From the NCBI GenBank assembly GCA_025056215.1, contig JANWWC010000004.1:248001-312000 (forward strand): a stretch of 64,000 nucleotides of DNA, in the 5' to 3' direction. Below, piece by piece: positions 46,223 through 55,003 of this stretch; the first letter of the stretch is position 1, and each line of letters opens with the position of its first letter. This DNA comes from Cytophagales bacterium (GTDB lineage Bacteria; Bacteroidota; Bacteroidia; Cytophagales; Flammeovirgaceae). The translations under genes were made by a program, and so were the position numbers. Under the pieces are notes generated by a model. The model had not been told where the DNA came from. It saw only the letters and a program-made list of their open reading frames with translations, and made no database searches.

Positions 46223-47254
46223 TTAATGATGATGCTCTTCGTCGTGATGTTCGTGTTCAGCAATTGCCATACCAATAAACAATGCTGAGAGCAAAGTGAA
46301 AATATAAGATTGTAAAATAGCTACGAAGAGCTCTAAGAAAGTTAATGCTATCACTGCTGGACCTACCGCTAGAGCTAATACTGCATTTTTAAATATAAAA
46401 ATGATACTTATCAGACTTAAAATAATAATATGACCTGCAGTAATATTCGCAAACAAACGAATCATTAGAGCGAAAGGTTTTGTAAAAATCCCTACGATTT
46501 CGACGGGAAGCATAATTACTCGCAGAGGTAAAGGAACACCGGGTGTCCAAAAAATATGCGACCAGTATTCTTTGTTACCAGAAAAGTTTGTAATCAATAA
46601 TGTAAAGACGGCTAACGTGAGAGTAAAGGCAATATTACCAGAAGCATTTGCACCCGTTGGAATAAGACCAAGTAAATTATTTACCCAAATAAAAAAGAAG
46701 ATACTAATCAAATAAGGCAAATATCTCTCATAATTTTTTTCACCTAAATTAGGAATAGCTACTTCATCGCGAATAAATACTACTATCATTTCTATAAACG
46801 CCTGAAGGCCTTTTGGTGCTTGATTTTTGCGATTTTTATATGCGCCAGCTACCTTAAAAAAGATAATCATCAGGATTATTACAGAAACTATCATCGAAGC
46901 AACATTTTTGGTGATAGAAAAGTCGAGAACTTTTTTTCCTTTTAGTTCTATAATATGATTGTGTTCATCAATTTTATACTCTCTATCTCCTTTTTTGACA
47001 GTAGCTTCTCCATGGTGAAAATCTGATGACATAAAAATATCTAAATTCCCCTCGCACCAAAGAATTACAGGGAGAGGAATGGAAACGTGATGCCCATCTG
47101 AGGTGGTAAGAAGATGCCAACTATGGTCGTCAAGCACGTGATGCATAATGAGTTCATTGGTATTGAAATCTTCTGATGATTGGTTTGCTTTTGCCCACAA
47201 AAAAGAAGTTTCTAAAAACAAATATAAACCAAGGAGTGTCCAAAAGTTTATCAT
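46223..47254 (-). CDS. atpB: ATP synthase F0 subunit a
   Basis: 343 residues. A signal-like N-terminus and a long periplasmic N-terminal extension (to about residue 110), common in Bacteroidota, precede five or six helices. The proton-channel helix RLFANITAGHIIILS contains the essential Arg, followed by GNIAF, FVAILQSYIFTLLSALFI. The tail is His/Glu-rich. It forms the a-c proton path of ATP synthase. The other F0 genes do not follow it. Confidence 0.97.
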   Translation of the reverse strand: MINFWTLLGLYLFLETSFLWAKANQSSEDFNTNELIMHHVLDDHSWHLLTTSDGHHVSIPLPVILWCEGNLDIFMSSDFHHGEATVKKGDREYKIDEHNHIIELKGKKVLDFSITKNVASMIVSVIILMIIFFKVAGAYKNRKNQAPKGLQAFIEMIVVFIRDEVAIPNLGEKNYERYLPYLISIFFFIWVNNLLGLIPTGANASGNIAFTLTLAVFTLLITNFSGNKEYWSHIFWTPGVPLPLRVIMLPVEIVGIFTKPFALMIRLFANITAGHIIILSLISIIFIFKNAVLALAVGPAVIALTFLELFVAILQSYIFTLLSALFIGMAIAEHEHHDEEHHH

Positions 47255-47272
47255 TTGATGGTAATTTTAAAG

Positions 47273-47656
47273 TTATTTCTTTTTATTGCGCAAAATAGAA
47301 AGGAGCGCAATAATTTCAAACGTAGTGAATAAAAAATATAGCGCAAAAAACAAGATAGCAAAGGTCATTTGGTTTTCAGGAACGAGAAAGAAATATAAAA
47401 ATAATCCGAAGGAGGCTACAAGAATGCGCATTGCAGCATTTCCCATGAAAGCGTTATAAAAGTCGTAAGCATCTCCTTTGGCGCCTTTTAACAAAAGCTT
47501 AGCAGAAAACCAGGTGAGAAGTCCCAGGATCAAAACCAAACCTGTGCTATGCCAGGGACGAATCGCAATGATTTGCTCGGCTTGTAACCACTCTAATAGA
47601 GAGGCTAATACAACAGTTGCTAAAAAAACTCCCCAAGAAAATTGTTTAAAGTTCAT
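47273..47656 (-). CDS. Four-helix membrane protein preceding atpB
   Basis: 127 residues with about four membrane segments (VFLATVVLASLLEWL, GLVLILGLLTWF, MRILVASFGLFLYFFLV, FAILFFALYFLFTTFEIIALL). No motif identifies it. Its place 18 bases before atpB matches the small AtpI-like membrane proteins found there in other Bacteroidota, so a role in ATP synthase assembly is a reasonable inference only. Confidence 0.65.
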   Translation of the reverse strand: MNFKQFSWGVFLATVVLASLLEWLQAEQIIAIRPWHSTGLVLILGLLTWFSAKLLLKGAKGDAYDFYNAFMGNAAMRILVASFGLFLYFFLVPENQMTFAILFFALYFLFTTFEIIALLSILRNKKK

Positions 47657-47674
47657 GGTTAGGAAGGATTAAAC

Positions 47675-48550
47675 TTAAAAAAGTCCATATCCCATGTATT
47701 CAGGAATTTCATCAAATACACGCGAAAAAGCAATAGATTTAGGACGCTCCGCCCAATCTACTTGACGAAAATACGCCTTTACTTTTCGATATAGTGCGCC
47801 ATATTCTGAAAAATTTCCGTAAAGTACAAGTCTTGTATAGCGCGTAGTTAGCTCTAATTCATCTACCACCAGCAATAGAAAGTATAAAAAAGTGTTACTG
47901 TCGTGGTAAGTAAAAGCATTGCAAAATAATAAACTATTTTGTTGAAAAATAACCACTATGAAAAAATGAGCATAAATTTCTACATGGATACAACGTTCGA
48001 AAGTATGATGCTGATTATTAGTAAGTTGATTAATAAAGGACATTGTAGCATGCTGCCAACTTACAATATGTTCGGGATATACGTTTCTGAACCATGTACT
48101 GATTTGCTCATCTACATAAAAAACACACTTTAAGTTTAAAAAAGCGTTTTTATGCTCAAAGATGTGATGTAACTCCATATCGTAAGGAGTATTTAGGCGC
48201 AAAAAAGCTAGCAACGTATCTGCTTCATAAAAGTAAGCTGGCAAAATCACGAAATTTGTATCGACAATACAAATGATGACTTCTTTCCAGAAGCCTGCAT
48301 TAATACAATGATGCTGTTTCCAAAATTCTTGCAGAACTTGTTGTAAATGCAATACAGACTTGCAAGATTCAAATTCATAAAGTTCATAAAGCAATGCAAT
48401 AGAATTATCGCTATCGATAACTGCAATCTCTAGTTGAGAACTTGCTAAACGCACTTTTAAAATATATTGCCTTAGTAAATTGATATCAAATTTACTTTCG
48501 TCTTTTACCTTAAAGCGTAGCCATTCATATATGTCTGCTTCTATTCCCAA
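47675..48550 (-). CDS. DUF3822-family protein
   Basis: 291 residues, no signal peptide. It fits DUF3822, a Bacteroidota family with a divergent actin-like (ASKHA) shape: LVLYGNFSEYGALYRKVKAYF near the end and repeated beta-rich segments. The function is unknown. It overlaps the next gene by 10 bases, indicating one transcription unit with it, and is followed by the AtpI-like gene. Confidence 0.72.
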   Translation of the reverse strand: MGIEADIYEWLRFKVKDESKFDINLLRQYILKVRLASSQLEIAVIDSDNSIALLYELYEFESCKSVLHLQQVLQEFWKQHHCINAGFWKEVIICIVDTNFVILPAYFYEADTLLAFLRLNTPYDMELHHIFEHKNAFLNLKCVFYVDEQISTWFRNVYPEHIVSWQHATMSFINQLTNNQHHTFERCIHVEIYAHFFIVVIFQQNSLLFCNAFTYHDSNTFLYFLLLVVDELELTTRYTRLVLYGNFSEYGALYRKVKAYFRQVDWAERPKSIAFSRVFDEIPEYMGYGLF

Positions 48551-49212
48551 TTTCCTGAAATGGTTACTTCTTCTCTTGAACCAAAACGCAATAATCTTCT
48601 GCGCGCAATTTGATTATCATCTTTGCGAGTTTTATCCAATGGATAAGGGTCTTTTACTTCTACGTAACTCACAGGAACGCCGTTGACAGTTTTTTGAGCA
48701 GCGTATAATTCGAACTCAGGTCGTGTTTTTCCTTCTGCTTTTAGGCGTTCTTCATATAATTTGGTGGTGAGTCCTTTATAATCAGGGACGTATTTAAGTT
48801 CTTCTACTTTTAGATCAGGATATTTGTCAGGTGGGAAAATAGCAGTTTTTGCATCTATAATTCCCAAAGTGTCATATGTTACAACAACACTATCTTCTAA
48901 GCCGTACTTGGGGTCTTTCGGGTTTCTATCCATAGAGCTCATTACAATTCTTTCTTTTCGAGAAATGTTGTACATTTTGCCGTGATTAATGAAATGAAAC
49001 AAAGAATCCCACGAGCTAGCGTATTTAGTGTGAACCTCAAAATAGGCTTTTTGTGCATCTCGAATCATTTTTAGACGAGCAATTACAAGCGCCTCTGATT
49101 TTGCGATATTTTCGGCCTTATCTATTTCGCTTTTAATACCGTCAAAAAGCAACCATCCTAATAAAAGGATAATTGGAATGAGTGCTAACTGAAATATTTT
49201 TGTTTTGGTCAT
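48541..49212 (-). CDS. Single-pass membrane protein of unknown function
   Basis: 223 residues. An N-terminal membrane segment (IFQLALIPIILLLGWLLFDGI) is followed by a helical IARLKMIRDAQKAYFEVHTKYASSWDSLFHFI that resembles pseudopilin-type helices, then a soluble C-terminus with a PDYKGLTTKLYEERL region. I cannot assign a family. It overlaps the DUF3822 gene by 10 bases and lies upstream of it, so both are likely produced together; a link to pilus-like or envelope structures is only a guess. Confidence 0.62.
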   Translation of the reverse strand: MTKTKIFQLALIPIILLLGWLLFDGIKSEIDKAENIAKSEALVIARLKMIRDAQKAYFEVHTKYASSWDSLFHFINHGKMYNISRKERIVMSSMDRNPKDPKYGLEDSVVVTYDTLGIIDAKTAIFPPDKYPDLKVEELKYVPDYKGLTTKLYEERLKAEGKTRPEFELYAAQKTVNGVPVSYVEVKDPYPLDKTRKDDNQIARRRLLRFGSREEVTISGNWE

Positions 49213-49294
49213 TTTTGAGCAAAAAATTTGGATTTTTTTATCGATTGCAATAATACATTTCAGAACGAAAAAAGAAAATTTTGTTTATAATTTC

Positions 49295-51412
49295 TTACAG
49301 TTCTTTACCAATCATATAAGCTCCGAGTTTTTCGTGAGTAGCAGTGATTAAAGGATAAAACTTGAGTTCAAATTGTTTTTCAGTATCGTTTTGACGCCTG
49401 ATCAATTTAACTGTATTTATCTTTTCATCGAAAGCATTTTGAAATCCGTTAATAAAAATTTCGCGTTCATCGCGCAAAAAAAGGTTCTGAACAGGCATGC
49501 CAGGTTCTATTTCTACTCTTCCATTTGTAAGTTTGATAGCCTCTTTGTTGATAAGGGTAAGCTCCATTTCTTTATCTACTACTATGATAGGATTAGGGCT
49601 ATTGCGTATAATGCTTTCGCTAATAGCTTGTTGAGCTTGTAAGTTTTCGCGCGCTTTTTTCATGCTGATAATTGTAAATCGAATTTGTTTGTCGGCATCA
49701 GCGATTTTTTGCTCTTTTTGTTTAAGCTCTTGAAGTAAAACTTCATTTTCTTTGTTTTTCTTTTGTAGTTCTTCTTGTAAGAGAGTGAGTTGCTGAGTGA
49801 GTTGTTGGATTTGATTTTCTTTCGAGGTAATTTCTTCAGATTGTTTTTGGGCAATTTCTATAAGTTTTTTAGTTTTTTCCGCTGCTCTAGCATTATTAAT
49901 GGCCGAAGCAATGCTTTCGGCAACTCTTTCTACAAAGGTAATTTCATGATGTTCAAAGACACGCAATGAAGCAATTTCAATTATTCCTGTTACTTCATTG
50001 TTCATTTTTAAGGGAACAATTAAAATACTAGTAGGAGTAGCCCAGCCTAAGCCAGAAGTAATATAAGTGTAATTTTGAGGAATATCAGTGAGAAGCACCG
50101 TTTCTTTCTCTAAAAAGGCTTGCCCAATCACTCCTTCTCCGTAGTCTTTCCCTACATGAATGTGCTTTTGAAAAAACTTTTTGCGCTCATATGCATAACA
50201 AGCAATCATTTCCAAATACAAGTTATCTTTGTCTTCATTGTTAAGAATGAATAATCCTCCTTGGCTTGCATTTAAGTAAGTAACAAGTTGATGAAGAAAA
50301 GTATCTGCAAGTTGTTCTAAGGTCATATTGCTAGTTCGGAGAAGTTCAGAAAATTTTGCCATTCCTTCGGCTACCCAACTGCGTTGTTTATCTTCTAAGG
50401 CAATCTTAATAAGTTGTTGCCGCATTTGTAAGAGTGTATTTCCGAGCATATCGTTAGGTCCGGCAGGTTCGAAGTTTTTATCAAAGATTCCTTCTCCGAT
50501 GCTAATAGCAAATTCGCTTGCGGCTCGAAGATGTTTTTTGAGTTTTTCAGTAGCCTCTAATACGTATTTGAATTCGTTGGTAACTCCTAAAGTGTTGTCG
50601 AGAATTTCTCCTTCTGCAAGTTTATTGAGTTGTTCGATAGGTTCCTTGATAGATTTTTGTAAGTTAATCACTACAGAAGCGGCAAAAAAAAGCGTAAAAA
50701 TGATTGTTAATGCTGTTATGGCTACAAATCGGCCATTTGCTTTTTGTAAGTTAGAGAGTACTGAAGAAGCATCTTCTGTTAAATCGTATACTTGTGATTG
50801 GCTCATAGGCTCTAAAATGGCGTTAATCTGTTCTGCTAAAGGCTGAATTTCGTTGGAAAGTCGGCTAATAATTTGCTTTTGGTTATGGTGTATGCGAACT
50901 AACATCATATATTGCTCCTCTTGTGGTAAAGAATCTATAGATGATTTTGCTTCTAAGATGTTATCTGTGAAAAAGTTATCAATCTCTTGTTGTTGAATTT
51001 CATATTTAGATAGCAAAATTTCTAATGAGTCTAAACGGTGTTTATTTTCCTCGTCGGTAAAGTTATTGCGCATATTGAGCAAAGATAAAAATGCAGGCTT
51101 TACGCGACTTTCCCAAGTAGAAATTCTACTATCTTTCCAATACGGATCGCCTGTGAGCAAATAACTGTTTTGTAAACGACCTGATTCGGCTAAGCCAAAT
51201 TGAATTTCAGAGGTCGCTAATACAACTGGCATGCGCAGTTGATTGACTTTTTCACTGATCTCGGTAGCGTTATTAAACTCATGAGTGATAATGATGGTAA
51301 GCGATCCAAGGACTGTAAAAAAGAAAAAGATTAACAAGACAATTCTTCCTTGAATAGTGTGTATTGAAAGAATGTCTTTTAGAAGCGAAAGATTGAGCCG
51401 ATTGTTGAGCAT
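49295..51412 (-). CDS. Membrane GAF/PAS sensor without output domain
   Basis: 705 residues. Order seen: a membrane segment (residues about 22-42), an extracytoplasmic four-helix sensor region with coiled character (about 45-225), a second membrane segment (FVAITALTIIFTLFFAASVV), a HAMP-like linker with PNDMLGNTLLQMRQQL, a GAF domain (about 350-505), a long coiled coil (TSKENQIQQLTQQLTLLQEEL), and a C-terminal PAS-like domain (SIIRNSPNPIIVVDKEMELTLIN). There is no kinase, cyclase or phosphatase. A partner must carry the output. It is a paralogue of the gene at 55004-56875. Confidence 0.82.
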   Translation of the reverse strand: MLNNRLNLSLLKDILSIHTIQGRIVLLIFFFFTVLGSLTIIITHEFNNATEISEKVNQLRMPVVLATSEIQFGLAESGRLQNSYLLTGDPYWKDSRISTWESRVKPAFLSLLNMRNNFTDEENKHRLDSLEILLSKYEIQQQEIDNFFTDNILEAKSSIDSLPQEEQYMMLVRIHHNQKQIISRLSNEIQPLAEQINAILEPMSQSQVYDLTEDASSVLSNLQKANGRFVAITALTIIFTLFFAASVVINLQKSIKEPIEQLNKLAEGEILDNTLGVTNEFKYVLEATEKLKKHLRAASEFAISIGEGIFDKNFEPAGPNDMLGNTLLQMRQQLIKIALEDKQRSWVAEGMAKFSELLRTSNMTLEQLADTFLHQLVTYLNASQGGLFILNNEDKDNLYLEMIACYAYERKKFFQKHIHVGKDYGEGVIGQAFLEKETVLLTDIPQNYTYITSGLGWATPTSILIVPLKMNNEVTGIIEIASLRVFEHHEITFVERVAESIASAINNARAAEKTKKLIEIAQKQSEEITSKENQIQQLTQQLTLLQEELQKKNKENEVLLQELKQKEQKIADADKQIRFTIISMKKARENLQAQQAISESIIRNSPNPIIVVDKEMELTLINKEAIKLTNGRVEIEPGMPVQNLFLRDEREIFINGFQNAFDEKINTVKLIRRQNDTEKQFELKFYPLITATHEKLGAYMIGKEL

Positions 51413-51431
51413 TTGTTTGTTCTGTTTTTAA

Positions 51432-51439
51432 CAAACATA
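51432..51439 (-). promoter_or_regulatory. Bacteroidota -7 element (TATGTTTG) before the GAF/PAS sensor
   Basis: TATGTTTG on the minus strand lies 19 bases before ATG at 51412. A TTG sits 22 bases further upstream, slightly long compared with the usual 19-20. Confidence 0.45.
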
Positions 51440-51641
51440 CAGAAATTTTACCGCTTTTTTTCAAGCGACTTCGGGTTTTGACAAGAAAATTCTAACAAAA
51501 TTTAGCTTTTAAAAGTAATCCGCTCGTTTCAATAGAGAGTGTTTGCCATACCTGAATTTTTGATTTGATAAATTTGGATTTCCTGATGATTATTCTTTTA
51601 CCTTTTTGTTCTACTTTTGAAAAAATAATTTCTGTATAAGA

Positions 51642-53378
51642 ATGAAGCTATATCTTTCAGCTCCGTACCCCCATACGAATTTTATAGAAATCCAAATGCA
51701 TATCGAAGAGGTGTACGAAGATAGTTTAGAACTGCAATTGGCGGTTTGGCGTCCAGGAAGATACGAACTCCAAAACTATGTGCGCTATATTCGAAATTTT
51801 TCAGTAGAAGATGAAAATCAAAATAGGCTTCATTTTTTTAAAATTAACTCCAACCGATGGTGGATACAATCTGCTCAAGTCAAAACTGTAATTATCAAGT
51901 ATAGTTTTTATGCTAATCAGCTTGATGCAGGAGGAACATATGTAGATAATCAGCGTTGGTTTCTTAACCCGATTAACTTTGCTTTTGCTGTAGAAGGAAG
52001 AGAAAAAGAACCATACGAAATTATTTTAGAAATACCTGATAGTTTTAAAGTTGCTACTGCTCTGCAAGAAGTTGCGCCCAGGCGTCTTAAAGCGCAGGAC
52101 TATGAAGAATTGATAGATAGTCCTATTTTAGCGGCTGAGAAGCTGCAAAGCGATACTTATGTTGTCAATCAGACTCGTTTTCATATTTTTATTTTTGGAA
52201 ATGTTTCACCTGTATGGAGTGGTTTTTTAGCCGATTTTAAAGCCTTCACACAAAAACAACTCGAGCTTTTTTTAAATTATTTTCCTGTTAAAGAATATTA
52301 TTTTCTGATTCAGATACTGCCTTTTCATATTCATCATGGAGTAGAGCATTGTGCTTCTACTTCTATAGTGATAGGTCCAGAGCATGATTTTTTTGAAGAT
52401 TGGTTCTATGCTCAACTTGTAGAGTTAGCGTCTCATGAGCTTTTTCATGTTTGGAACATTAAAACAATTCGTCCTGTAGAACTTTTGCCTTACAACTATA
52501 CGGTTCCTCAATATTTTCAGACTTGTTTTGTGGTAGAAGGAGTTACTACCTATTATGGAGATTTGATGTTAGTTCGCTCTGGAGTATTTACATGGGAACG
52601 CTATTTTAAAAAGCTTTCTAAATTGATTCAGAGACATACTCATCATTTTGGACGGCTGTACAGTTCATTAGCTGAAGCCTCTTTCGATTTGTGGGTAGAT
52701 GGTTATCATAAGCAAGGAGCGGCGCCTTATCGTATGGTATCTGTTTATACAGAAGGTTGTTTGGCGGCATGGTTATTAGATTGGCATATTCGCCTTAAAA
52801 CGCAGTCTCAACACTCTTTAGATGATGTTATGCAAATTCTTTTAACTGAGTATGCCCAAAAAAACATTGGCTATACGATTAACGATTATATCAACATCAT
52901 TTCTAAGATTACTCAAGAAGATGCCTCTTGGTATTTAGAAAAATACATTTTTGGAAGAGAAAGCTTGTTTGAAGCGCTTAAAGAACTCATGTCTTCTTTT
53001 GGGTTAATATTAAAAGAATCTGATAATGAACTATATTCACAACTCTATTTCGGATTTAAATTTGAAGGAATCAATCATCAGTACTTTGTAACAGAGATAC
53101 ATCCTTTTTCTCCTGCTTATGAAGTTCTTGCCTTAGGCGATCAGATTTTATCAATTAACGATAATCCTGCCTCTCAGGCTATTGAAGCGTGGCTCGAACT
53201 CGGAAAAGAAAACATTCTTACAATCAAACGAAATTATCAGACCAAGCAAGTAGTTTTATTTGCTGACGGCAAAACACAGTATTTTGTTAATTATTCGATT
53301 TGCGTAGATAGTTATGCAGAAGAAGAAAGGATTAATAATTGTCAGTATTGGCTTTCTGGCACTAAACCAGAAATTTAA
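51642..53378 (+). CDS. M61-family glycyl-aminopeptidase with PDZ domain
   Basis: 578 residues, the usual length. The zinc motif HELFH (His265, Glu266, His269) lies in [17 protein letters not shown], the family signature, with a third ligand Glu in [11 protein letters not shown]. Residues 1-170 form the N-terminal beta domain. Residues about 460-560 are a PDZ domain ([26 protein letters not shown]). Such enzymes cleave Gly/Ala-rich peptides. No signal peptide is visible, so it is likely cytosolic. Its stop codon overlaps the convergent aminotransferase by 4 bases. Confidence 0.92.
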   Translation: MKLYLSAPYPHTNFIEIQMHIEEVYEDSLELQLAVWRPGRYELQNYVRYIRNFSVEDENQNRLHFFKINSNRWWIQSAQVKTVIIKYSFYANQLDAGGTYVDNQRWFLNPINFAFAVEGREKEPYEIILEIPDSFKVATALQEVAPRRLKAQDYEELIDSPILAAEKLQSDTYVVNQTRFHIFIFGNVSPVWSGFLADFKAFTQKQLELFLNYFPVKEYYFLIQILPFHIHHGVEHCASTSIVIGPEHDFFEDWFYAQLVELASHELFHVWNIKTIRPVELLPYNYTVPQYFQTCFVVEGVTTYYGDLMLVRSGVFTWERYFKKLSKLIQRHTHHFGRLYSSLAEASFDLWVDGYHKQGAAPYRMVSVYTEGCLAAWLLDWHIRLKTQSQHSLDDVMQILLTEYAQKNIGYTINDYINIISKITQEDASWYLEKYIFGRESLFEALKELMSSFGLILKESDNELYSQLYFGFKFEGINHQYFVTEIHPFSPAYEVLALGDQILSINDNPASQAIEAWLELGKENILTIKRNYQTKQVVLFADGKTQYFVNYSICVDSYAEEERINNCQYWLSGTKPEI

Positions 53379-54487
53379 TTTTCTCGATAAGCGTTGACTA
53401 CTTTCGTAACATACTCGATTTGCTCTTGATTCATAGTAGGGTAAAGTGGCAAGCTAACTACCTCGCGATGAATTTTTTCAGTAATTGGCATTGATAAATG
53501 TCCTAATTCTTGTTGATATGCTTTTTGTTGGTAGGGAGGAATAGGATAGTGAATAGCTGTTTGAATACCTTTTTGAGCTAAATATTGTTGGAATTGTTGT
53601 CGTTTTGGGGTTCTGATCACAAATAAATGCCATACATGTGTTCCGTAGCTTGCTACATAGGGTAAACGAATATCAGGATTGCGAATGTTTTCCAAATAAT
53701 ATTGAGCAATTTCTTGCCTTCGTTGGTTTTCTTGGTCTAAGTAACAGAGTTTTACGGAAAGAAGAGCCGCTTGCAATTCGTCTAATCGAGAGTTGTATCC
53801 TAAGTAAGTGTTAAAATATTTTTGAGGTGAACCATAATTTCGATAGGCTCTTATAATATCTGCTAAGTGCTCATCATTTGTAGTGATAGCTCCTGCATCG
53901 CCGAGAGCTCCTAAGTTTTTTGTGGGATAAAAACTAAAGGCTGCAGCATCGCCTAAGTTTCCAGTTTTTTGATTTCCATGAAATGCGCCATGTGCTTGTG
54001 CTGCATCTTCTATTAACTTAAGTTGATACTTTTGGGCGATTACTTTTAGAGCATTCATATCGGCAGTTTGTCCATAGAGATGAACTGCTAAAATGGCTTT
54101 TGTGCGAGAAGTAATTTGTTTTTCTACTTCTTTTGAATTGATGTTATAAGTAAGTTCATCTGGTTCTACTAAAACAGGTCTTAACCCTGCTTTAGTAATG
54201 CTCAAAATAGAAGCAATAAATGTATTGGCAGGCACGATTACTTCATCGCCGGGCTGCATTACGCCCATTTCTTTGTAGGCTTCCATAATTAAAATAAGAG
54301 CATCCATACCGTTAGCTACTCCTATGCATTCCTTTGTGCCGCAGTATGTTGCAAAAGCCTGCTCAAAGCGCTTCACTTCTTCCCCTAACACATACCATCC
54401 TGAGCAAAGCACCCGTCGAAATACATCTTCCAGTTGTTCTTGATATTGTAAATTAGCTTTTTGAATATTTAAAAAAGACACATTCAT
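53375..54487 (-). CDS. DegT/DnrJ/EryC1-type sugar aminotransferase
   Basis: 370 residues. PLP-binding Lys lies in [18 protein letters not shown]; other blocks are [41 protein letters not shown] and [14 protein letters not shown]. It resembles FdtB/QdtB-like enzymes that place an amino group on a dTDP-keto-sugar. It lies a few kilobases from the CDP-dideoxyhexose genes on the same strand and may serve surface-polysaccharide synthesis, but genes for its own keto-sugar substrate are not seen. Confidence 0.9.
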   Translation of the reverse strand: MNVSFLNIQKANLQYQEQLEDVFRRVLCSGWYVLGEEVKRFEQAFATYCGTKECIGVANGMDALILIMEAYKEMGVMQPGDEVIVPANTFIASILSITKAGLRPVLVEPDELTYNINSKEVEKQITSRTKAILAVHLYGQTADMNALKVIAQKYQLKLIEDAAQAHGAFHGNQKTGNLGDAAAFSFYPTKNLGALGDAGAITTNDEHLADIIRAYRNYGSPQKYFNTYLGYNSRLDELQAALLSVKLCYLDQENQRRQEIAQYYLENIRNPDIRLPYVASYGTHVWHLFVIRTPKRQQFQQYLAQKGIQTAIHYPIPPYQQKAYQQELGHLSMPITEKIHREVVSLPLYPTMNQEQIEYVTKVVNAYREN

Positions 54488-54530
54488 CTTTAGAGTCTTA
54501 CAACTCTCGCCAAAACTTGTTGGAAAAAAA

Positions 54531-54941
54531 TTACAAATCGAGATTTGATATATTTTGCTGCGTAAGAGGCTTATTGATGTATTTCTTGACGTACTGGTAG
54601 TTTTTAGATTTATTAATATCTTGTGGATTAATTGAAGATGTTAGCATTACAATTTTACACTTGGCTTTAGTCTCGGGTTTGAGTTTATCAAAAAGATCTA
54701 AAAACTGAAAACCATCCATGAGGGGCATATCAATATCCAAAAAAATAATATCGGGCAGAATCTTAAGAGCATACTCTGGCAGTTTTTCGATATTTCTCAA
54801 AAACTCAATTGCACTTTTTGCTCCTGTGTGTACGTATACATTGCTGCATAATTGGGAAGCAGCTATCATTTTTTGATTAATGAGATTATCAATCTCATTA
54901 TCATCAATCAACATCACCGCAAAATATTTCTTAGAAGCCAT
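54531..54941 (-). CDS. Stand-alone response regulator receiver domain
   Basis: 136 residues, one receiver domain and no output domain. Acidic pair Asp13/Asp14 (MLIDDNEID), phosphoacceptor Asp69 ([13 protein letters not shown]), Thr101 (MLTSS) and Lys124 (YINKPL) are present. It lies between the sugar aminotransferase and the GAF/PAS sensor (upstream, 62 bases), whose lack of kinase domain suggests the phosphate donor is elsewhere. Confidence 0.93.
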   Translation of the reverse strand: MASKKYFAVMLIDDNEIDNLINQKMIAASQLCSNVYVHTGAKSAIEFLRNIEKLPEYALKILPDIIFLDIDMPLMDGFQFLDLFDKLKPETKAKCKIVMLTSSINPQDINKSKNYQYVKKYINKPLTQQNISNLDL

Positions 54942-55003
54942 TGAGATACAATTTGGTTACAGTGCAAATAATGATAAAAAAAGGAAAAGTTCAAATACTT
55001 ATT

